This document shows, piece after piece, positions 27,188 to 36,033 of a stretch of 57,151 nucleotides of DNA. The first letter of the stretch is position 1, and each line of letters starts with the position of its first letter. A program made the translations under genes and the position numbers. This DNA comes from Pseudomonas defluvii (GTDB taxonomy: Bacteria; Pseudomonadota; Gammaproteobacteria; Pseudomonadales; Pseudomonadaceae), in assembly GCF_001695625.1 (NCBI RefSeq), contig NZ_MBPN01000024.1, positions 1-57,151 of the forward strand, written 5' to 3'. The notes under the pieces were generated by a model. That model was not told where the DNA came from. It saw only the letters and a program-made list of their open reading frames with translations, and did not search any database.

Positions 27188-28780
27188 TCATTTGACCTCC
27201 GGCGGGGTCACGAACGTGTGGTAAGGCGCAGGCGAAGGGATCGTCCACTCCAGGCCGTCCGCTCCGTCCCAGGGTTTGGCCGGGGCCGGTTTGCCGCCCC
27301 GAATGCACTTGATGACGATGAACAGGAAGAAGAGCTGCGTGGCGCCGAAGGTGAACGCACCAATCGAGGAGATCATGTTGAAGTCGGCGAACTGCAGGTT
27401 GTAGTCCGGAATCCGCCGGGGCATGCCCGCCAGGCCAACAAAGTGCATCGGGAAGAAGGCCATGTTCATGCCAATGAACGACAGCCAGAAGTGCAGCTTG
27501 CCCAGCGTCTCGTCATACATGTGCCCGGTCCACTTCGGCAGCCAGTAGTAGGCCGAGGCGAAGATCCCGAAGATCGCCCCCGGCACCAGCACGTAGTGGA
27601 AATGCGCGACCACAAAGTACGTGTCGTGGTATTGGAAGTCCGCCGGGGCGATGGCCAGCATCAGCCCGGAGAAACCACCGATGGTGAACAGAATCACGAA
27701 GGCCACGGCAAACAGCATGGGCGTCTCGAAGGTCAGCGAGCCCTGCCACATGGTGCTCACCCAGTTGAACACCTTCACCCCGGTAGGCACTGCGATCAAC
27801 ATGGTGGCGTACATGAAGAACAGCTCGCCGACCACCGGAATACCGACCACGAACATGTGGTGCGCCCAGACAATGAAAGACAGGAAGGCAATCGCGCCGG
27901 TGGCGTAGACCATCGAGGTGTACCCGAACAGCGGTTTGCGCGAAAAGGCCGGAATGATCGAACTGACCGCGCCGAAAGCCGGCAGGATCATGATGTACAC
28001 CTCGGGATGGCCGAAGAACCAGAACACGTGCTGGAACAGCACCGGATCGCCACCGCCAGCGGCGCTGAAGAAGCTGGTGCCAAAATGGATGTCCATCAGC
28101 ATCATCGTCACCACCCCGGCCAGCACCGGCATCACGGCGATCAGCAAGAACGCGGTAATCAGCCAGGTCCAGACGAACAACGGCATTTTCATCAGAGTCA
28201 TGCCGGGTGCGCGCAAGTTGAGAATGGTCGCGATGACGTTGATCGCCCCCATGATCGAGCTGATACCCATCAGGTGGATAGCGAAGATGAAGAAGGTCAC
28301 ACTCTCTGGCGCATAGGTGGTCGACAGCGGCGCGTAGAAGGTCCAACCGAAGTTCGGTCCGCCACCCGGCATGAACAGGGTCGAGACCAGCAACAGAAAG
28401 GCCGCGGGCAACAGCCAGAAGCTGAAGTTGTTCATCCGCGGCAGCGCCATGTCCGGCGCACCGATCATCAGCGGAATCATCCAGTTGGCCAACCCGACGA
28501 AGGCCGGCATCACGGCACCGAAGACCATCACCAGGCCGTGCATGGTGGTCATCTGGTTGAAGAACTCCGGCTGGACGATCTGCAGACCCGGCTGGAACAG
28601 TTCGGCGCGGATCACCATGGCAAACGAGCCGCCCAACAGGAATGCGCAGAAGCTGAACCACAGGTACATCGTGCCGATGTCTTTATGGTTGGTGGTCAGC
28701 ACCCAACGCATCAGGCCCTTGGCCGGGCCGTGGGCGTGGTCAGCGCCGGCATGACCGTGGTCGTCGATCACTGCACTCAT
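27188..28780 (-). CDS. coxA: Cytochrome c oxidase subunit I
   Basis: 530 residues from MSAVIDDHGHAGADHAHG, with a GGAG/AGGA ribosome site just before it; the 35-codon upstream extension lacks subunit character. Heme-copper oxidase with twelve helices. Low-spin heme His is in TMHGLVMVFGAVMPAF. The CuB/active-site Tyr segment is WFFGHPEVYIMILPAFG (His-Glu-Tyr), with the HH pair in VWAHHMF and C-terminal heme ligands in VVAHFHYVL. The D-channel segment N...MIPLMIGAPDMALPRMNN and K-channel region look complete. It reduces oxygen and pumps protons. Preceded by coxB on the same strand. Confidence 0.96.
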   Translation of the reverse strand: MSAVIDDHGHAGADHAHGPAKGLMRWVLTTNHKDIGTMYLWFSFCAFLLGGSFAMVIRAELFQPGLQIVQPEFFNQMTTMHGLVMVFGAVMPAFVGLANWMIPLMIGAPDMALPRMNNFSFWLLPAAFLLLVSTLFMPGGGPNFGWTFYAPLSTTYAPESVTFFIFAIHLMGISSIMGAINVIATILNLRAPGMTLMKMPLFVWTWLITAFLLIAVMPVLAGVVTMMLMDIHFGTSFFSAAGGGDPVLFQHVFWFFGHPEVYIMILPAFGAVSSIIPAFSRKPLFGYTSMVYATGAIAFLSFIVWAHHMFVVGIPVVGELFFMYATMLIAVPTGVKVFNWVSTMWQGSLTFETPMLFAVAFVILFTIGGFSGLMLAIAPADFQYHDTYFVVAHFHYVLVPGAIFGIFASAYYWLPKWTGHMYDETLGKLHFWLSFIGMNMAFFPMHFVGLAGMPRRIPDYNLQFADFNMISSIGAFTFGATQLFFLFIVIKCIRGGKPAPAKPWDGADGLEWTIPSPAPYHTFVTPPEVK

Positions 28781-28850
28781 GTCCTGTCTCCTGCAATCCG
28801 CTGTACGTGGCTGGCCACGCGGCCAACGCGAGTTCCGACGAAGGGCCGGT

Positions 28851-29978
28851 TCATTGGCTTTCTGCCTGCTTGAGCGCCAGTACATCCTTGGGTGTGACCA
28901 TGTCGCCCTTGTTGTTGCCCCAGGCGTTGCGCTCGTAGGTCACCACCGCAGCAATATCCACTTCCGACAGCTGCTTGCCGAACGCAGCCATCGCCGTGCC
29001 GGGCTTGCCGTGGAACACGATATTCAAGTGCCCCTCCTTAGGCCCGGTGGCGATTTTCGAGCCCTTGAGCGCCGGGAACATCGGCGGCAGGCCTTGCCCC
29101 TCGGCCTGGTGACAGGCCACGCAGGTGGTGTGGTAAACCTTGTCGCCGCGCTCCACCAGTTCCTGCAGCGTCCATTCCTTACTGGTCAGCTCCTTAAGCT
29201 TGGCGCTCTCAGCCTTGCGTTCGGCCAGCCAGGCATCGAAGTCGGGCTTGGACTTGACCTCGACCACGATCGGCATGAAGCCATGGTCCTTGCCACACAG
29301 CTCCGTGCATTGGCCCCGGTAGATTCCGGGCTTCTTGACCCGGGTCCAGGCCTCGTTGACGAAGCCCGGAATCGCATCACGCTTCACGGCGAAAGCCGGC
29401 ATCCACCAGGAGTGAATGACATCGGCTGCGGTCACCAGAAAGCGCACCTTGGCGTCGACCGGCAGCACCAGCGGCTGATCCACTTCGAGCAGGTAATGCT
29501 CGTCCTTGGGTGACTTGTTATGGATTTGATCGGCGGGCGTGGCCAGGTTGCTGAAGAACTCGACATCCTGGCCCAGGTACTTGTAATGCCATTTCCACTG
29601 GTAGCCGGTGACCTGAACATCCAGGTCTGACTCACTGGCATCGTAGATATCGATCAGCGTTTTCGTGGCCGGAATGGCCATGGCCACGAGAATCAGAAAG
29701 GGCACTACGGTCCAGAGGATCTCCACCCAGGTGTGCTCATGGAAATGAGCCGGCTCCTGCCCGGTGGAACGACGGTGGATGATCATCGACCAGAACATCG
29801 CGCCGAAGACCACCAGGCCGATGATCACGCAGATCCAGAAGATGGTCATGTGCAGGTCGAAGACTGCGTTGCTGACCTCAGTCGCACCCGGCGCCATATT
29901 CACAGTCCAGGCGGCGTGTGCCTGACCGAATACCGACCACAACAGGAGGCCCATCCAGACATGTGGATGTCGCATCAT
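28851..29978 (-). CDS. coxB: Cytochrome c oxidase subunit II with fused cytochrome c domain (caa3 type)
   Basis: 375 residues. Signal-like N-terminus (about 1-22), two helices (about 43-66 and 85-105), then the CuA cupredoxin domain with H189, C224, E226, C228, H232 and M235 (CTELCGKDHGFM). A C-terminal c-type heme domain of ~100 residues with C286-V-A-C-H290 follows, so the enzyme is caa3-like and can take electrons through its own cytochrome. First gene of the oxidase operon; its promoter must lie in 29979-30341. 70 bases separate it from coxA. Confidence 0.95.
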   Translation of the reverse strand: MMRHPHVWMGLLLWSVFGQAHAAWTVNMAPGATEVSNAVFDLHMTIFWICVIIGLVVFGAMFWSMIIHRRSTGQEPAHFHEHTWVEILWTVVPFLILVAMAIPATKTLIDIYDASESDLDVQVTGYQWKWHYKYLGQDVEFFSNLATPADQIHNKSPKDEHYLLEVDQPLVLPVDAKVRFLVTAADVIHSWWMPAFAVKRDAIPGFVNEAWTRVKKPGIYRGQCTELCGKDHGFMPIVVEVKSKPDFDAWLAERKAESAKLKELTSKEWTLQELVERGDKVYHTTCVACHQAEGQGLPPMFPALKGSKIATGPKEGHLNIVFHGKPGTAMAAFGKQLSEVDIAAVVTYERNAWGNNKGDMVTPKDVLALKQAESQ

Positions 29979-30341
29979 TGCGGGTTCCCCTTATCGTTCT
30001 TGTTATCCCGGAGGCATGGACCTACGGCTAAGGGTACGGCGGCCAAGACTGCACACTTTGGGGCCGAGCCCCTGCTGCAATGCAGTCGGGCCTCGTCAGC
30101 CAATCACTTTCAACCGGAGTATAGACAGCGACCCTGACCGCGCAATCGACAGGAAAAATTCAGCACAAGGGGCAAATGATCGGCGTGTCGTCCACAACCA
30201 ACGACCAATACCAGCGTGTTGGCAGGTCAATATAACCTCAGACTATAAGTGTCCTCTGATTATGAAAAATGCGTCTTAATCGCTCGCAGAACCGAGCTAC
30301 CTTATGTCTTCCGTTTGTAATCCTTTGTCCCTGGAGTTGTC
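29979..30341. other. Divergent intergenic region between coxB and the helical unknown gene
   Basis: 363 bases without a credible gene; it should hold divergent promoters. The part near 30200-30300 is A/T rich. I could not assign a regulator site, and a plus-strand open frame at 30016-30279 has no ribosome site or family character. Confidence 0.5.
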
Positions 30342-30989
30342 ATGAACATCGCCGCATTGCGCGAGCAGATCACCCGTGCCCATCAACATGAAGCCGAAAC
30401 CGGCCAGCTGAAACAGCAACTCGCACAACAACTGCCACACCTGCACCCGGCGATCCAACTGCCGGAACAGGATGCTCAAGGCGTACTGACACGTTTCGTC
30501 AGCGCCTACATCGATCAGGTGCCAGAGGTATTGGAAGCCGCCCACGACGTTGCTCGTGAAGCGGGCATCGAATCGCAGATCAAACCGGTGTTGATGATTG
30601 CCGAGGCGTATTTCGTCACGCCGCCAACGATCCTGGAGGGCCATGTCGGCCTCGACAGCCTGCTCGATGAAGCCTACCTGGCCCATCGCCTGGTCGAGGA
30701 AGTGAACGACGTCTACATCAAGCACTTCCAGCAGCCACTGATTCCGCTGGACACCACGGTCGCCAACCTGATCGCCCACCAACTGATCGGCGAAAGCTTC
30801 GCCAACCAATTGGACGAAGTGGTACACCACTCTGTGGATAACCTGCTCAATGAGGAAAGCTTCGCCCTGGAGTCGGTGGAAGCCTACCGAGAGAAACTCA
30901 GCAGCCCGGATACCGGTGCCGCCTGGAAGCGCTGGCCATGCCTGTCTCGCCAATTGGGCGTGGGCCTGGATCTCGACCAATCAGCCTGA
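30342..30989 (+). CDS. Conserved helical protein of unknown function (PA0104-like)
   Basis: 215 residues, no signal or membrane segment, predicted almost wholly alpha-helical. The N-terminus is glutamine-rich (about 1-40). The middle carries repeated Glu/His pairs: EAYFVTPPTILEGH, LDEAYLAHRLVEEVND, ANLIAHQLIGESFANQ, LDEVVHHSV. The C-terminal 35 residues look loose. GGAG is 7 bases upstream of the ATG. It is divergent from the oxidase operon and convergent with the carbonic anhydrase gene; its place next to coxB matches PA0104. I do not recognise a function. The Glu/His spacing recalls metal-binding helical bundles but this is not demonstrated. Confidence 0.75.
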   Translation: MNIAALREQITRAHQHEAETGQLKQQLAQQLPHLHPAIQLPEQDAQGVLTRFVSAYIDQVPEVLEAAHDVAREAGIESQIKPVLMIAEAYFVTPPTILEGHVGLDSLLDEAYLAHRLVEEVNDVYIKHFQQPLIPLDTTVANLIAHQLIGESFANQLDEVVHHSVDNLLNEESFALESVEAYREKLSSPDTGAAWKRWPCLSRQLGVGLDLDQSA

Positions 30990-30994
30990 ACACA

Positions 30995-31030
30995 CGCCTG
31001 AGCTGCCGGACTTGCCGGCAGGGTCAGGCG
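30995..31030. terminator. GC-rich hairpin between convergent genes
   Basis: CGCCTGAGCTGCCGG (30995-31009) pairs with CCGGCAGGGTCAGGCG (31015-31030) with one bulge and a short loop, between the helical unknown and the carbonic anhydrase. No T-tract. Confidence 0.5.
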
Positions 31031-31037
31031 CACGTAG

Positions 31038-31757
31038 CTAGAAACGCCCCTTGGGGGTCGCGCAGGGAATAGGTTGCCCGACGGTCAACGGCAGGAACGC
31101 GTCGTGCTCGGCATCGTAAGCACTGATCTCGCTGGTCTCGATGTTGTAAATCCAGCCATGGATGAACAGCTGGCCGGCCGCCATGCGCGAGGCTACCGAA
31201 GGATGTGTGCGCAAATGCTGCAATTGCGCAATCACGTTTTCCTTGGTCAGCACCTGCATGCTTTCATGCTCAGTGCTGCAATGGCAGTTGTCCTCGACAA
31301 CCGTCCTGGCGACCTCGGCATGGCGCAACCAGGCCTTTACGGTCGGCATTTTCTCCAGGCTCTGCGGGTTCAGTACCGCACGCATCGCACCACAATCAGA
31401 GTGGCCACAGACGATGATGTGGTGCACACCAAGCGCCATGACAGCGTATTCGATCGCGGTGGAAACACCGCCGTTCATTTGCCCGTAGGGCGGCACCACG
31501 TTACCAACATTACGGGTTACGAACAGGTCGCCCGGCGAGCTCTGAGTGATCAGTTCAGGGACAATCCGCGAGTCTGCACAGGTGATGAACATCGCTCGTG
31601 GTTTCTGCGCGGTGGCGAGCTTCTTGAACAGCTCTTCCTGTTGCGGAAAGACCTCATGATGAAAACGCAGAAAGCCGTCGACGATATGCTTGAGTGCCGC
31701 GTCGGCATCGTTGGCATCAACCACCGGGCCGGACGGAGAGGGTTCCTTGTCTTGCAT
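31038..31757 (-). CDS. Beta-class carbonic anhydrase
   Basis: 239 residues. Zinc ligands C60 (FITCADSR), H119 and C122 (CGHSDCGAM) with the catalytic Asp62-Arg64 dyad in ADSR are all in place, a beta carbonic anhydrase interconverting CO2 and bicarbonate. An N-terminal charged stretch of ~25 residues precedes the core; no signal peptide, so cytosolic. It corresponds to psCA1 (PA0102). In PAO1 a SulP transporter lies beside it; here the neighbour upstream is the radical-SAM gene, 116 bases away. Confidence 0.93.
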   Translation of the reverse strand: MQDKEPSPSGPVVDANDADAALKHIVDGFLRFHHEVFPQQEELFKKLATAQKPRAMFITCADSRIVPELITQSSPGDLFVTRNVGNVVPPYGQMNGGVSTAIEYAVMALGVHHIIVCGHSDCGAMRAVLNPQSLEKMPTVKAWLRHAEVARTVVEDNCHCSTEHESMQVLTKENVIAQLQHLRTHPSVASRMAAGQLFIHGWIYNIETSEISAYDAEHDAFLPLTVGQPIPCATPKGRF

Positions 31758-31873
31758 GATTTATCCTCTTTGACGGTTTGAACGTTAAAGCCATATTAAC
31801 GGGATATTGATTCAGGCAAAGCGTAACGATTAGATGACGTCACTGACTCACCCATCACAACCGCAAGCATCAT

Positions 31874-32932
31874 TCACAGCAAAGACAATTGCCCACCAGG
31901 GGGGCAAAACGCGCTGCAATCCAGCCCAGGCCCTTCGCGCCGGTTCAGCCCCAGACGACGGATCGCCGTGCTGAAGCGTTGCGCCAACAGTTCGGCAAAC
32001 ACCCCCTCACCACGCATCCGCGCACCGAATCGGCTGTCGTACAAGTCACCGCCTCGACTCTGACGAATCAGGCTGAGCACATGGGCAGCCCGTTGCGGGT
32101 AGTGGTCGTGCAGCCACTGCTCGAACAGCGGCGCGACCTCCAAGGGCAAGCGCAACAGCATGTACGCAGCGCTCAAGGCCCCCGCACCCTTGGCCGCTTC
32201 CAGCAGCCGTTCAAGCTCACTGTCATTGATCATCGGAATCATTGGCGAGCACAGCACGCCCACCGGAACACCTGCCTCGCGCATGACCCGAATGGCCCGC
32301 AAGCGGGCCTTCGGTGCCGCCGCCCGGGGTTCCAGAACACGCTTGAGCTCATCGTCGAGCGTGGTGAGGCTGATCATTACCCTCACCAATCGCTGCTGGG
32401 CAAGCTCGGCCAACAGGTCCAGGTCACGCAGGATCAGCGAACCCTTGGTCACTATCGTGACCGGATGGCGGTAGCGCAACAGCACCTCCAGCAGGCGACG
32501 AGTCAGCTTCTGCTCGCGTTCGATCGGCTGATAGGGGTCGGTATTGGAACCCAGGTTGATCGGCGCACAGACGTAACCCGGCTTGGAGAGTTGCTGTTCC
32601 AGCACAGCAGCCGCATTGGTCTTGGCGATCAACTTGGTCTCGAAGTCCAGCCCTGGCGACAGGTCCCAATACGCATGACTGGGCCTTGCATAGCAGTAGA
32701 TGCAACCATGCTCACAGCCCCGGTAAGGGTTGATAGAGCGGTCGAAGGGCAGGTCTGGCGAGCTGTTGCGGGTGATGATGGTCTTGGCTGTTTCGATGCA
32801 GACTTCAGTACCCTGCGTGAGCGGGACTTCCTGATACCAGCCGTCATCCTCGACCACCGAGCGGTTCGGCGCGAAGCGGTTGTGCGGATTGCTCGCAGTA
32901 CCGCGGCCACGCACGGGGAGTGGAGTGGACAT
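31874..32932 (-). CDS. SOS-controlled radical SAM protein (PA0069-like, SplB-related)
   Basis: 352 residues from MSTPLPVRGRGT; an upstream in-frame start at 32983 would lie within the operator. The radical SAM cluster motif is C73-E-H-G-C77-I-Y-C80 (CxxxCxxC). The rest has the TIM-barrel pattern NLGSNTDPYQPIE, VTIVTKGSLILRD, SLTTLDDELKRVLEP and SPMIPMINDSE shared with the spore photoproduct lyase-like family COG1533. Substrate unknown; a DNA repair or modification role is suggested by the perfect LexA box covering its promoter (32942-32971). The C-terminus carries CSAFCPPGGQ. It reads away from the zinc-ribbon gene. Confidence 0.85.
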   Translation of the reverse strand: MSTPLPVRGRGTASNPHNRFAPNRSVVEDDGWYQEVPLTQGTEVCIETAKTIITRNSSPDLPFDRSINPYRGCEHGCIYCYARPSHAYWDLSPGLDFETKLIAKTNAAAVLEQQLSKPGYVCAPINLGSNTDPYQPIEREQKLTRRLLEVLLRYRHPVTIVTKGSLILRDLDLLAELAQQRLVRVMISLTTLDDELKRVLEPRAAAPKARLRAIRVMREAGVPVGVLCSPMIPMINDSELERLLEAAKGAGALSAAYMLLRLPLEVAPLFEQWLHDHYPQRAAHVLSLIRQSRGGDLYDSRFGARMRGEGVFAELLAQRFSTAIRRLGLNRREGPGLDCSAFCPPGGQLSLL

Positions 32933-32941
32933 AAAAACGCC

Positions 32942-32971
32942 CTCTATACTGTTTTTATATACAGTATAGAG
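32942..32971 (-). promoter_or_regulatory. LexA (SOS) box
   Basis: Core CTGT (32949-32952), eight A/T bases, ACAG (32961-32964) fits the gamma-proteobacterial LexA consensus CTGT-N8-ACAG. The repeat extends to 11-bp perfect arms, CTCTATACTGT and ACAGTATAGAG. It ends 9 bases before the radical-SAM ATG, overlapping the likely promoter and leader. Confidence 0.9.
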
Positions 32972-33021
32972 GGCGATAAACAATTACCAGAGCCGCCTGG
33001 CGCCTGGCACTGCCGAACCGA

Positions 33022-33309
33022 TTACTCGGCTGGCTTCTTCAGCTTCGGGTTCGGAAAGAACTGAACCGTCTGCACCGCAGGCCTGGCCGGCTTGAGCTCG
33101 ACATGATTGACCCGCGTGCCGAGCTCCTTCGGTACCGACAAGCCCTGTTCATTGAGGGTATCGGTGAAGCCGCAGGCTACGCATTCACGGTGTGGGACGC
33201 TGTCTTCGCTCCACATCATCAACTTGTCCGGCTCACTGCATGCCGGGCAAACAGCACCGGCGATAAAGCGTCGTTTCGTTACATTCACATTCACATGCGC
33301 TTCGCTCAT
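33022..33309 (-). CDS. YheV-family zinc-ribbon protein
   Basis: 95 residues. Two C-x2-C pairs (CPACSEP near 21-24 and CVACGF near 44-47) with a KRRFIAGAVCPAC start, as in the YheV/DUF2387 family that in E. coli also follows prlC. The C-terminal half (about 55-95) is longer than in E. coli YheV and rich in Pro/Lys. The ATG overlaps the prlC stop region (4 bases), so it is translated with prlC. Function unknown. Confidence 0.85.
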   Translation of the reverse strand: MSEAHVNVNVTKRRFIAGAVCPACSEPDKLMMWSEDSVPHRECVACGFTDTLNEQGLSVPKELGTRVNHVELKPARPAVQTVQFFPNPKLKKPAE

Positions 33310-35357
33310 GCCGCCACATCCTCACTCAGACCACTGTGACGCAAGAGTGCATCGATTGACGGCTCACGGCCACGGAAGTCGACGAACAGCAGCATCGGCT
33401 CCTGCGAACCACCACGCGCCAGCACCGCCTCACGGAAAGCACGTCCGGTTTCAGCGTTCAGTACACCTTCCTCTTCAAAACGCGAAAACGCGTCCGCCGA
33501 GAGCACTTCGGCCCACTTATAGCTGTAGTAACCCGCGGCATAGCCGCCAGCAAAGATGTGCGCAAAGCTGTTGGGGAAGCGGTTATACGCAGGGGGACGC
33601 ATGACCGAGACTTCGTCACGGATGCTCTCAAGCACCTCCATCACGCTGCGACCATCGCCATGGTGAGCATGCAGTTCAAAGTCGAACAGCGAAAACTCCA
33701 GTTGGCGCAGCATCATCAGACCGGACTGGAAGTTCTTCGCCGCCAGCATTTTTTCCAGCAGGTCCTTGGGCAGTGCTTCGCCGGTTTCGTAATGCCCGGA
33801 AATCAGCGCCAGGCTTTCAGGATCCCAACACCAGTTTTCCATGAACTGGCTCGGCAACTCGACCGCGTCCCACGCCACACCATTGATACCGGAAACACCT
33901 GCATGCTCGATGCGCGTCAGCAGGTGGTGCAGGCCGTGGCCGAACTCGTGGAACAGCGTGGTAACTTCATCGTGGGTCAGCAGCGCTGGCTTGCCGGGCG
34001 CTGCCGGGGTGAAGTTGCACACCAGGTTGGCGACCGGGTTCTGCAGCTCACCCGTCGCGGTGCGCCGACGGTCGCGAGCGCCGTCCATCCAGGCACCACC
34101 GCGCTTGTTGGCGCGTGCATACAGGTCGAAGAAGAAGCGCCCGACGTGCTGGCCGTGCTCCTTGATTTCGAAAAGACGCACGTCCGGGTGCCAGCTGTCG
34201 AAACCTTTGAGTTCGGTAATTTCGATGCCGTACAAACGCTGAACGATGGCGAACAGGCCGGTCAGCACCTTATCGATCGGGAAGTAGGCACGCAGGGTTT
34301 CCTGGGAAACGCTGTAGCGCTGCTCACGCAGCTTCTCGCCAAAGTAACCGCTGTCCCAGCTCTGCAGATCGGCACACCCTTGCTCGGCCGCGTAGGCCTT
34401 GAGCTGAGCCAGATCCTGAGCCGCGAACGGCTTGCTGCGTTTGGCCAGATCACGCAGGAAACTCAACACCTGATCGCTGGACTCGGCCATCTTGGTCGCC
34501 AGGCTCAACTCGGCGAAGTTGGCGAAACCAAGCAGGCCGGCCAACTCCTGACGCAGGTCGAGGATTTCGCTCATCACCGGGCCATTGTCGAACTGGCCAG
34601 CATTGGGGCCCTGGTCGGACGCACGGGTGCAGTACGCGGCGTAGACTTCTTCACGCAGGGCGCGATCCTGGGCGTAGGTCATCACGGCGTAATAGCTTGG
34701 GAACTCCAGGCTGATCAGCCAACCATCGAGGCCCTTGGCCTGGGCTGCTGCGGCCATTTGCGCCTTGGCCGAATCGGTCAGGCCAGCCAGAGCCGCTTCG
34801 TCAGTAACGTGCTTGGTCCAGGCCTGGGTCGCGTCCAACAGTTGGTTGGAGAACCGGCTGCCCAGTTCCGACAACTTGCTCTGGACCTCGGCATAACGCT
34901 GTTGCTTGTCTGCAGGCAGGTCGATACCCGACAGACGGAAGTCACGCAGGGCGTGTTCGATGATGGTTTTCTGCGCCACATCGAAGTGTGCTGCCGCCGG
35001 GCTGGCGGCCAGGGCCTGATAAGCCTGGAACAGCTCGCGGTTCTGCCCAAGCTCGGTGGCGTAGGCGCTAAGTGCGGGCAAACAAGACTCGTAGGCCTCA
35101 CGCAGTTCGGCACTGTTGCACACTGCATTGAGGTGGCTGACCGGGCTCCAGGCCGCGCCCAGACGGTCGTTGAGTTCATCCATGGCCAAGACCAGGCCTT
35201 CCCAGGTGGGGTTCTCACCCTGGGATTTCAGAATGGCGGCGATGGCACTACGGTTGTCGGCCAGGATCTGTTCAATCGCCGGCAGCACATGCTCGGCACG
35301 GATCGCCGAGAAGGGCGGCAGGTCGTAGGACTGCAGAAGCGGGTTGTTCGCACTCAC
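33306..35357 (-). CDS. prlC: Oligopeptidase A (M3 metallopeptidase PrlC)
   Basis: 683 residues from GTG 35357 (SANNPLLQSYDLPPF), preceded by AAGGTG eight bases away; the upstream nine codons are not family-like. Zinc site HEFGH (470-474) with the third ligand Glu near 500 (WDAVELPSQ) and the M3 C-terminal NRFPNSFAHIF...YAAGYYSYKW channel residues. It is a cytosolic endopeptidase that degrades signal peptides and other short peptides. Overlaps the zinc-ribbon gene downstream. Divergent from the gamma carbonic anhydrase-like gene. Confidence 0.94.
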   Translation of the reverse strand: MSANNPLLQSYDLPPFSAIRAEHVLPAIEQILADNRSAIAAILKSQGENPTWEGLVLAMDELNDRLGAAWSPVSHLNAVCNSAELREAYESCLPALSAYATELGQNRELFQAYQALAASPAAAHFDVAQKTIIEHALRDFRLSGIDLPADKQQRYAEVQSKLSELGSRFSNQLLDATQAWTKHVTDEAALAGLTDSAKAQMAAAAQAKGLDGWLISLEFPSYYAVMTYAQDRALREEVYAAYCTRASDQGPNAGQFDNGPVMSEILDLRQELAGLLGFANFAELSLATKMAESSDQVLSFLRDLAKRSKPFAAQDLAQLKAYAAEQGCADLQSWDSGYFGEKLREQRYSVSQETLRAYFPIDKVLTGLFAIVQRLYGIEITELKGFDSWHPDVRLFEIKEHGQHVGRFFFDLYARANKRGGAWMDGARDRRRTATGELQNPVANLVCNFTPAAPGKPALLTHDEVTTLFHEFGHGLHHLLTRIEHAGVSGINGVAWDAVELPSQFMENWCWDPESLALISGHYETGEALPKDLLEKMLAAKNFQSGLMMLRQLEFSLFDFELHAHHGDGRSVMEVLESIRDEVSVMRPPAYNRFPNSFAHIFAGGYAAGYYSYKWAEVLSADAFSRFEEEGVLNAETGRAFREAVLARGGSQEPMLLFVDFRGREPSIDALLRHSGLSEDVAA

Positions 35358-35456
35358 GGTTAAACACCTTGGCAGAAGAAACACAGGCCCATCTTAATTA
35401 CAATCAGCGCTCCCCGCAGCTATCCAAAGTTATACATGCCATACAAGGAAACGATC

Positions 35457-36005
35457 ATGGCCATCCGCAGTTTCCAGAACCACACGCCACGCCTGGGCGA
35501 ACGGGCCTTTGTCGACCGCTCGGCGGTCGTGCTGGGTGATGTCGAGATCGGCGACGACAGCTCTGTCTGGCCACTGACCGTGATTCGTGGCGACATGCAT
35601 CGTATCCGCATCGGTGCGCGCACCAGCGTGCAGGATGCCAGCGTGTTGCATATCACCCACGCAGGCCCCTTCAACCCGGACGGCTTCCCGCTGCTGATCG
35701 GCGACGACGTGACCATCGGCCACAAGGTCATGCTGCACGGCTGCACACTTGGCAACCGGATCCTGGTGGGCATGGGCAGCACGATCATGGACGGTGCGGT
35801 GGTCGAGGATGAGGTGATCATCGGGGCAGGCAGCCTGGTGCCCCCGGGCAAGCGCCTGGAAAGCGGCTTCCTCTATGTTGGCAGCCCGGTCAAGCAGGCA
35901 CGCCCGCTGACCGACAAGGAGCGCGCCTTCTTCCCTTACAGCGCCGCCAACTACGTCAAGCTCAAGGACCAGCACCTGGCTGAAGGCTACGATCGCCCGG
36001 AATGA
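35457..36005 (+). CDS. Gamma carbonic anhydrase-like hexapeptide-repeat protein (YrdA family)
   Basis: 182 residues from MAIRSFQNHTPRLG, with AAGGA eight bases upstream; a Met seven codons earlier lacks one. A left-handed beta helix formed by hexapeptide repeats (VVLGDVEIGDDSSVWPLTVIRGD, IGARTSVQDASVLH, LIGDDVTIGHKVMLHG, ILVGMGSTIMDGAVV) ends in a C-terminal helix. Zinc-ligand histidines are in VLHITH, TIGHKVMLHG. Such proteins bind metal; carbonic anhydrase activity is often not shown. 28 bases before the HAD gene, likely co-transcribed. Confidence 0.9.
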   Translation: MAIRSFQNHTPRLGERAFVDRSAVVLGDVEIGDDSSVWPLTVIRGDMHRIRIGARTSVQDASVLHITHAGPFNPDGFPLLIGDDVTIGHKVMLHGCTLGNRILVGMGSTIMDGAVVEDEVIIGAGSLVPPGKRLESGFLYVGSPVKQARPLTDKERAFFPYSAANYVKLKDQHLAEGYDRPE

Positions 36006-36007
36006 CG

Positions 36008-36016
36008 TTATCCACA
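36008..36016 (+). promoter_or_regulatory. DnaA-box-like sequence
   Basis: TTATCCACA, a perfect match to the DnaA 9-mer, in the short gap between the gamma carbonic anhydrase-like gene and the HAD gene. Could be chance or a DnaA titration/regulatory site. Confidence 0.35.
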
Positions 36017-36033
36017 GCCCAACAGAGATTGCC

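Noticed and set aside
27137..28873. 578-codon open frame opposite coxA
   Set aside because: Antisense shadow rich in His, Arg and Gly; coxA is certain.
30016..30279. Plus-strand open frame in the coxB divergent gap
   Set aside because: No ribosome site or recognisable protein; the region must carry promoters.
33558..35363. 601-codon open frame opposite prlC
   Set aside because: Antisense shadow; all M3 peptidase motifs are on the other strand.
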